Positions 6,436 through 8,828 of a DNA stretch of 8,828 nt are shown piece after piece. This stretch comes from Bacillota bacterium (GTDB lineage: Bacteria; Bacillota; Clostridia; Lachnospirales; Lachnospiraceae), in assembly GCA_022717655.1 (NCBI GenBank), contig JAIIAN010000122.1, positions 1 through 8,828 of the forward strand. The letters are read 5' to 3'. A program made the position numbers and the translations under genes. The notes beneath the pieces were generated by a model, which worked only from the letters and a program-made list of their open reading frames with translations, did no database searches and was not told where the DNA came from. Positions within the stretch are counted from its first letter, which is position 1. Every line of letters begins with the position of its first letter.

Positions 6436-7383
6436 TTACAAACGCTCAAACATGACTTTTACCTGTCCTCCGCAAATCATTCCAAGGGTAGCTGCTTTTG
6501 CATTGGATAAATCATAGTCTTTGATTAAAAATCCATTTTCTGCATCGAACTTTTTCGCCTCTTCAATTGCCACGTGTTCTACTGCACCGCCTCCGATTGT
6601 GCCATAGATTTTTCCATCTTCCCGCACAATCATCTTCGTTCCCTCTCCTCTTGGAGAAGAACCTTTCTTTTCGATTACCGTGACTAAAACCTTTGCCTTT
6701 TCATCTTCTAAGCCTTTTAAAATCTCTTCTTCAAGCGTATTGACAATCTTTGGCGATTCATTTTTCTTTTGGATAAGTTCAGCTACAATGCTCACTGCAA
6801 TCTCTGCCGGAGTCTGCGCTCCGATTGCAAGTCCGATTGGCGCATGTACCTGTGCAATTTCTTCTTCCAAATATCCCTCTGCCCTTAATTTATCAAAAGA
6901 AATTGCGACTTTTTTCCTGCTGCCAATCATTCCAAGATACGTCTTTTTTCTTCTAATCAAACCACTTAAACAAGTATAATCATCTTTGTGTCCTCGTGTT
7001 ACAATGATATAATAAGCATGCTCCCAAAAGTCTTTTGTATCAAGAAATTCCTGAAATCCCATACAGTACACTTCGTCTGCACAGTCAAAGCGCTCCTTAT
7101 TTGCAAATTCTGCTCTCTCATCTACCACAATCACACGAAACTCTACCATTTTTAATAAGTGTGCGATTGCAAGCGAAACATGTCCTCCACCTAAAATTAC
7201 CGCTTTTGGCTTTGCAAGCAGAGTTTCCCGATGCCACCCATCTTTTGGGGCATTTTTAGCTTCTTCTTGTGTCAGGATTCTCTTTTCTCCTGCTCTTTCC
7301 CCATCTAATCTGGTTTCTACTACTACCTCATCATCTTCTAAAAATTTCTGTACAATCTCTTTATAGGTTTTTCTGTCTGCCAT
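6436..7383 (-). CDS. XdhC/CoxI-family protein with swapped domain order
   Basis: XdhC-type proteins help mature molybdenum hydroxylases by handling the molybdenum cofactor before insertion. Both halves of the family are present, in reverse of the usual order. The Rossmann-like XdhC_C half comes first (about residues 58-205: AVILGGGHVS, TRGHKDD, YLGMIGSRKK, GLAIGAQTPAEIAVSIVAE). The CoxI half comes last (about 215-315: KGSSPRGEGTKM at 240-251, GTIGGGAVE at 261-269, LGMICGGQVKV at 300-310). Both halves end cleanly with conserved glycine and cysteine motifs intact, so this is not a truncation. No molybdenum hydroxylase or cofactor gene is in the window, so the client enzyme is unknown. The longest frame begins at 7428, inside the pyrI terminator hairpin. 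I use the ATG at 7383, with AAGGA 7 nt upstream (315 residues). It is the first gene of a group with the Lrp regulator and aminotransferase. Confidence 0.88.
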   Translation of the reverse strand: MADRKTYKEIVQKFLEDDEVVVETRLDGERAGEKRILTQEEAKNAPKDGWHRETLLAKPKAVILGGGHVSLAIAHLLKMVEFRVIVVDERAEFANKERFDCADEVYCMGFQEFLDTKDFWEHAYYIIVTRGHKDDYTCLSGLIRRKKTYLGMIGSRKKVAISFDKLRAEGYLEEEIAQVHAPIGLAIGAQTPAEIAVSIVAELIQKKNESPKIVNTLEEEILKGLEDEKAKVLVTVIEKKGSSPRGEGTKMIVREDGKIYGTIGGGAVEHVAIEEAKKFDAENGFLIKDYDLSNAKAATLGMICGGQVKVMFERL

Positions 7384-7390
7384 AATCATT

Positions 7391-7395
7391 TCCTT
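7391..7395 (-). promoter_or_regulatory. Ribosome binding site that sets the xdhC-like start
   Basis: AAGGA on the minus strand lies 7 nt before the ATG at 7383 but only 1 nt before an in-frame ATG at 7389 and downstream of the longer-frame start at 7428. It supports 7383. It sits only 9 nt past the T-tract of the preceding terminator. Confidence 0.7.
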
Positions 7396-7404
7396 TTTGT
7401 TATT

Positions 7405-7444
7405 AAAAAAGACAGTCCTAATTTCCACAAAAATCAGGACTGTC
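7405..7444 (-). terminator. Strong intrinsic terminator after pyrI
   Basis: GACAGTCCT (7411-7419) and AGGACTGTC (7436-7444) pair perfectly over 9 bp. After one mismatch, 4 more A-T pairs (7421-7424 with 7431-7434) enclose a 6-nt loop. On the minus strand a run of six T (7405-7410) follows. The hairpin starts 25 nt after the pyrI stop codon. It lies directly before the xdhC-like ribosome site with no clear promoter between them. Confidence 0.9.
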
Positions 7445-7469
7445 TTATTGTGACCTCTTGTCTTATCTC

Positions 7470-7898
7470 TTATTTACGACGGTATTTTTCTTCGCAGTAC
7501 TGACAACGATAGACTTCTTTTTCAGGGTCTGCAAGAATAAAGACATGGTCTAATTCCTGCTCAACAGAAGTGATACACCGTGGATTTTTACATTTAATTA
7601 CATTTCGAATTTCTTTTGGAAGGGTTAACTCTTTCTTCTCTACAATACTTCCATCTTTTACAATATTGACAGTAATCGTATGGTCAATAAATCCAAGAAT
7701 ATCAAGGTCAATGCTGTCGATCGGGCACTCGATTTTAATAATGTCTTTGCGTCCCATTTTTTCACTTCTTGCATTCTTGATAATTGCAACACAGCAGTCC
7801 ATTTTATCTAATTTTAAATCATGATAAATCATCATGCTCTTTCCTGCTTTAATATGGTCTAATACCACACCTTCATTTAAGCGCCCAACATTTAACAT
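7470..7898 (-). CDS. pyrI: Aspartate carbamoyltransferase regulatory chain
   Basis: This is the allosteric subunit of ATCase. In E. coli it binds CTP/ATP in an N-terminal domain and docks on the catalytic trimers through a C-terminal zinc domain. The 142-residue length fits. The N-terminal region MLNVGRLNEGVVLDHIKAGK matches the nucleotide-effector domain, and the four zinc ligands are present as C103-x4-C108 and C132-x2-C135 (CKNPRC and CQYC). The intact zinc site suggests an assembled PyrB-PyrI holoenzyme with feedback control by pyrimidine nucleotides. The ATG at 7898 overlaps the end of pyrB by 7 nt, with GGAGG 7 nt upstream, so the subunits are translationally coupled. It is followed by a strong terminator. 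Confidence 0.97.
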   Translation of the reverse strand: MLNVGRLNEGVVLDHIKAGKSMMIYHDLKLDKMDCCVAIIKNARSEKMGRKDIIKIECPIDSIDLDILGFIDHTITVNIVKDGSIVEKKELTLPKEIRNVIKCKNPRCITSVEQELDHVFILADPEKEVYRCQYCEEKYRRK

Positions 7899-8812
7899 AC
7901 TTCTACCTCCAATAATGTAAGAATCAATGCCATTCTGACATACACACCGTACTGCGCCTGTTTAAAATACGCAGCTCTTGGGTCTTTATCTACTTCAGTT
8001 GCGATTTCATTGACTCTTGGAAGAGGATGAAGAACAAGCATGTCCGGACTCGCCAGTTTCATTTTTGTCTTATCAAGTACATAAAAATCTTTCATTCGCA
8101 CATAATCTTCTTCATTGAAGAAACGTTCTTTCTGTACACGGGTCATGTACAGTAAATCTAATTTCGGGAGGGCTTCTTCGAGACGTTCTACTTCTTCAAA
8201 TTCATGACCACTTGCCTTTAACACATCGTCACGAATGTAATCCGGCACTTTTAATTCTTCTGGAGAAATTAAAACAAATTTAACTCCCTCATAGCGCACC
8301 AGCGCTTCAATTAAAGAATGAACCGTACGACCAAATTTCAGGTCACCACATAATCCAATGGTAATGTTATCCAAACGACCTTTCATGGAACGAATGGTAA
8401 GCAGGTCTGTCAGTGTCTGGGTTGGATGCTGATGTCCACCATCTCCGGCATTGATAACCGGAATCTGGGATGCCATGGATGCTACAAGCGGAGCACCTTC
8501 TTTTGGATGACGCATCGCACAGATGTCAGCATAACAGGAAACCACACGAATTGTATCTGCTACACTCTCTCCTTTTGCCGCTGAACTGGAATCTGCACTG
8601 GAAAATCCTAATACCTTTCCACCCAGGCGAAGCATTGCGGATTCAAAACTTAATCTTGTACGTGTACTCGGTTCATAAAATAAGGTTGCCATTATCTTTC
8701 CATCACACGCATGTGCATACTTTGCCGGATTTTTCTCAATGTCATTTGCCAAATCTAAGACCTTGTCTAATTCATCCAGGTCAAAATCCAAAGGACTCAT
8801 TAAATGTCTCAT
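7892..8812 (-). CDS. pyrB: Aspartate carbamoyltransferase catalytic chain
   Basis: It condenses carbamoyl phosphate and L-aspartate to N-carbamoyl-L-aspartate, the first committed step of pyrimidine synthesis. The 306-residue length is normal. Carbamoyl-phosphate site STRTR is at 49-53, the mobile SSSAAKGES loop at 75-83 (K80), RHP at 101-103, HPTQT at 129-133, the aspartate-site TRVQKERF at 224-231 and HPLPR at 262-266. All catalytic residues seem intact. The ATG at 8812 has GGAGG 6-7 nt upstream (8819-8823), the last recognisable element before the window edge. Any PyrR attenuator, uracil-sensing leader or promoter would lie outside. The downstream overlap with pyrI places both in one operon. 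Confidence 0.98.
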   Translation of the reverse strand: MRHLMSPLDFDLDELDKVLDLANDIEKNPAKYAHACDGKIMATLFYEPSTRTRLSFESAMLRLGGKVLGFSSADSSSAAKGESVADTIRVVSCYADICAMRHPKEGAPLVASMASQIPVINAGDGGHQHPTQTLTDLLTIRSMKGRLDNITIGLCGDLKFGRTVHSLIEALVRYEGVKFVLISPEELKVPDYIRDDVLKASGHEFEEVERLEEALPKLDLLYMTRVQKERFFNEEDYVRMKDFYVLDKTKMKLASPDMLVLHPLPRVNEIATEVDKDPRAAYFKQAQYGVYVRMALILTLLEVEVC

Positions 8813-8828
8813 ACATTACCTCCTGTGT

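Noticed and set aside
7399..7432. Possible promoter TTGTGG-N17-TTTAAT inside the pyrI terminator hairpin.
   Set aside because: The -35 is poor and the start would fall on or next to the ribosome site, leaving almost no leader. Readthrough is at least as likely.
7892..7898. pyrB-pyrI overlap considered as a possible frameshift or gene fusion.
   Set aside because: Both genes are full length, with a proper stop, a separate ATG and a good ribosome site. It is an ordinary coupled junction.
8813..8828. Possible pyrimidine-sensing leader before pyrB.
   Set aside because: Only 16 bases upstream of pyrB are in the window, holding just the ribosome site; nothing more can be judged.

Overview
The window is AT-rich. 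Its protein sequences, the pyrB-pyrI pair, a YtrA-type GntR/ABC cassette and strong AGGAGG ribosome sites all point to a low-GC Firmicute, most likely a Lachnospiraceae-type Clostridium relative. That assignment is inference from protein flavour; there is no rRNA or marker gene here. Every supported gene lies on the minus strand, so the biological order runs from the right end of the window to the left. Coding density is very high and I see no insertion sequence, phage gene, tRNA, rRNA or CRISPR array.

In transcription order: (1) pyrB and pyrI (8812-7470) encode the catalytic and zinc-binding regulatory chains of aspartate transcarbamoylase, overlap by 7 nt, and end at a strong intrinsic terminator (7405-7444). 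(2) An XdhC/CoxI-family protein (7383-6436), an Lrp/AsnC regulator (6406-5912) and a class I/II PLP aminotransferase (5915-4755) are tightly packed. The last two share an ATGA overlap. The xdhC-like ribosome site sits only a few bases past the pyrI terminator and no separate promoter is evident, so readthrough is likely. (3) Aspartokinase (4660-3338) has its own near-consensus promoter (4711-4739) and a terminator (3281-3314). (4) A GntR/YtrA-type repressor (3180-2806), an ABC ATPase (2813-1911) and a large ABC permease (1936 to beyond the left edge) form an overlapping cassette. It has a consensus promoter (TTGACA-N17-TATACT) whose start region is covered by a perfect inverted repeat. That repeat fits the AGTGTA-N13-TACACT operator known for Bacillus subtilis YtrA.

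Three neighbouring units use or make aspartate: ATCase consumes it for pyrimidines, the aminotransferase probably makes or consumes it or a related amino acid, and aspartokinase commits it to the lysine/threonine/methionine/diaminopimelate branch. An amino-acid-sensing Lrp regulator sits among them. The fourth unit looks like a cell-envelope stress export system that controls itself. The most unusual points are the swapped domain order of the XdhC-like protein, the terminator abutting its ribosome site, and the large extracytoplasmic C-terminal domain of the truncated permease. Ribosome-site placement argues that the longest open frames of four genes start too far upstream; the starts given here are the corrected ones.
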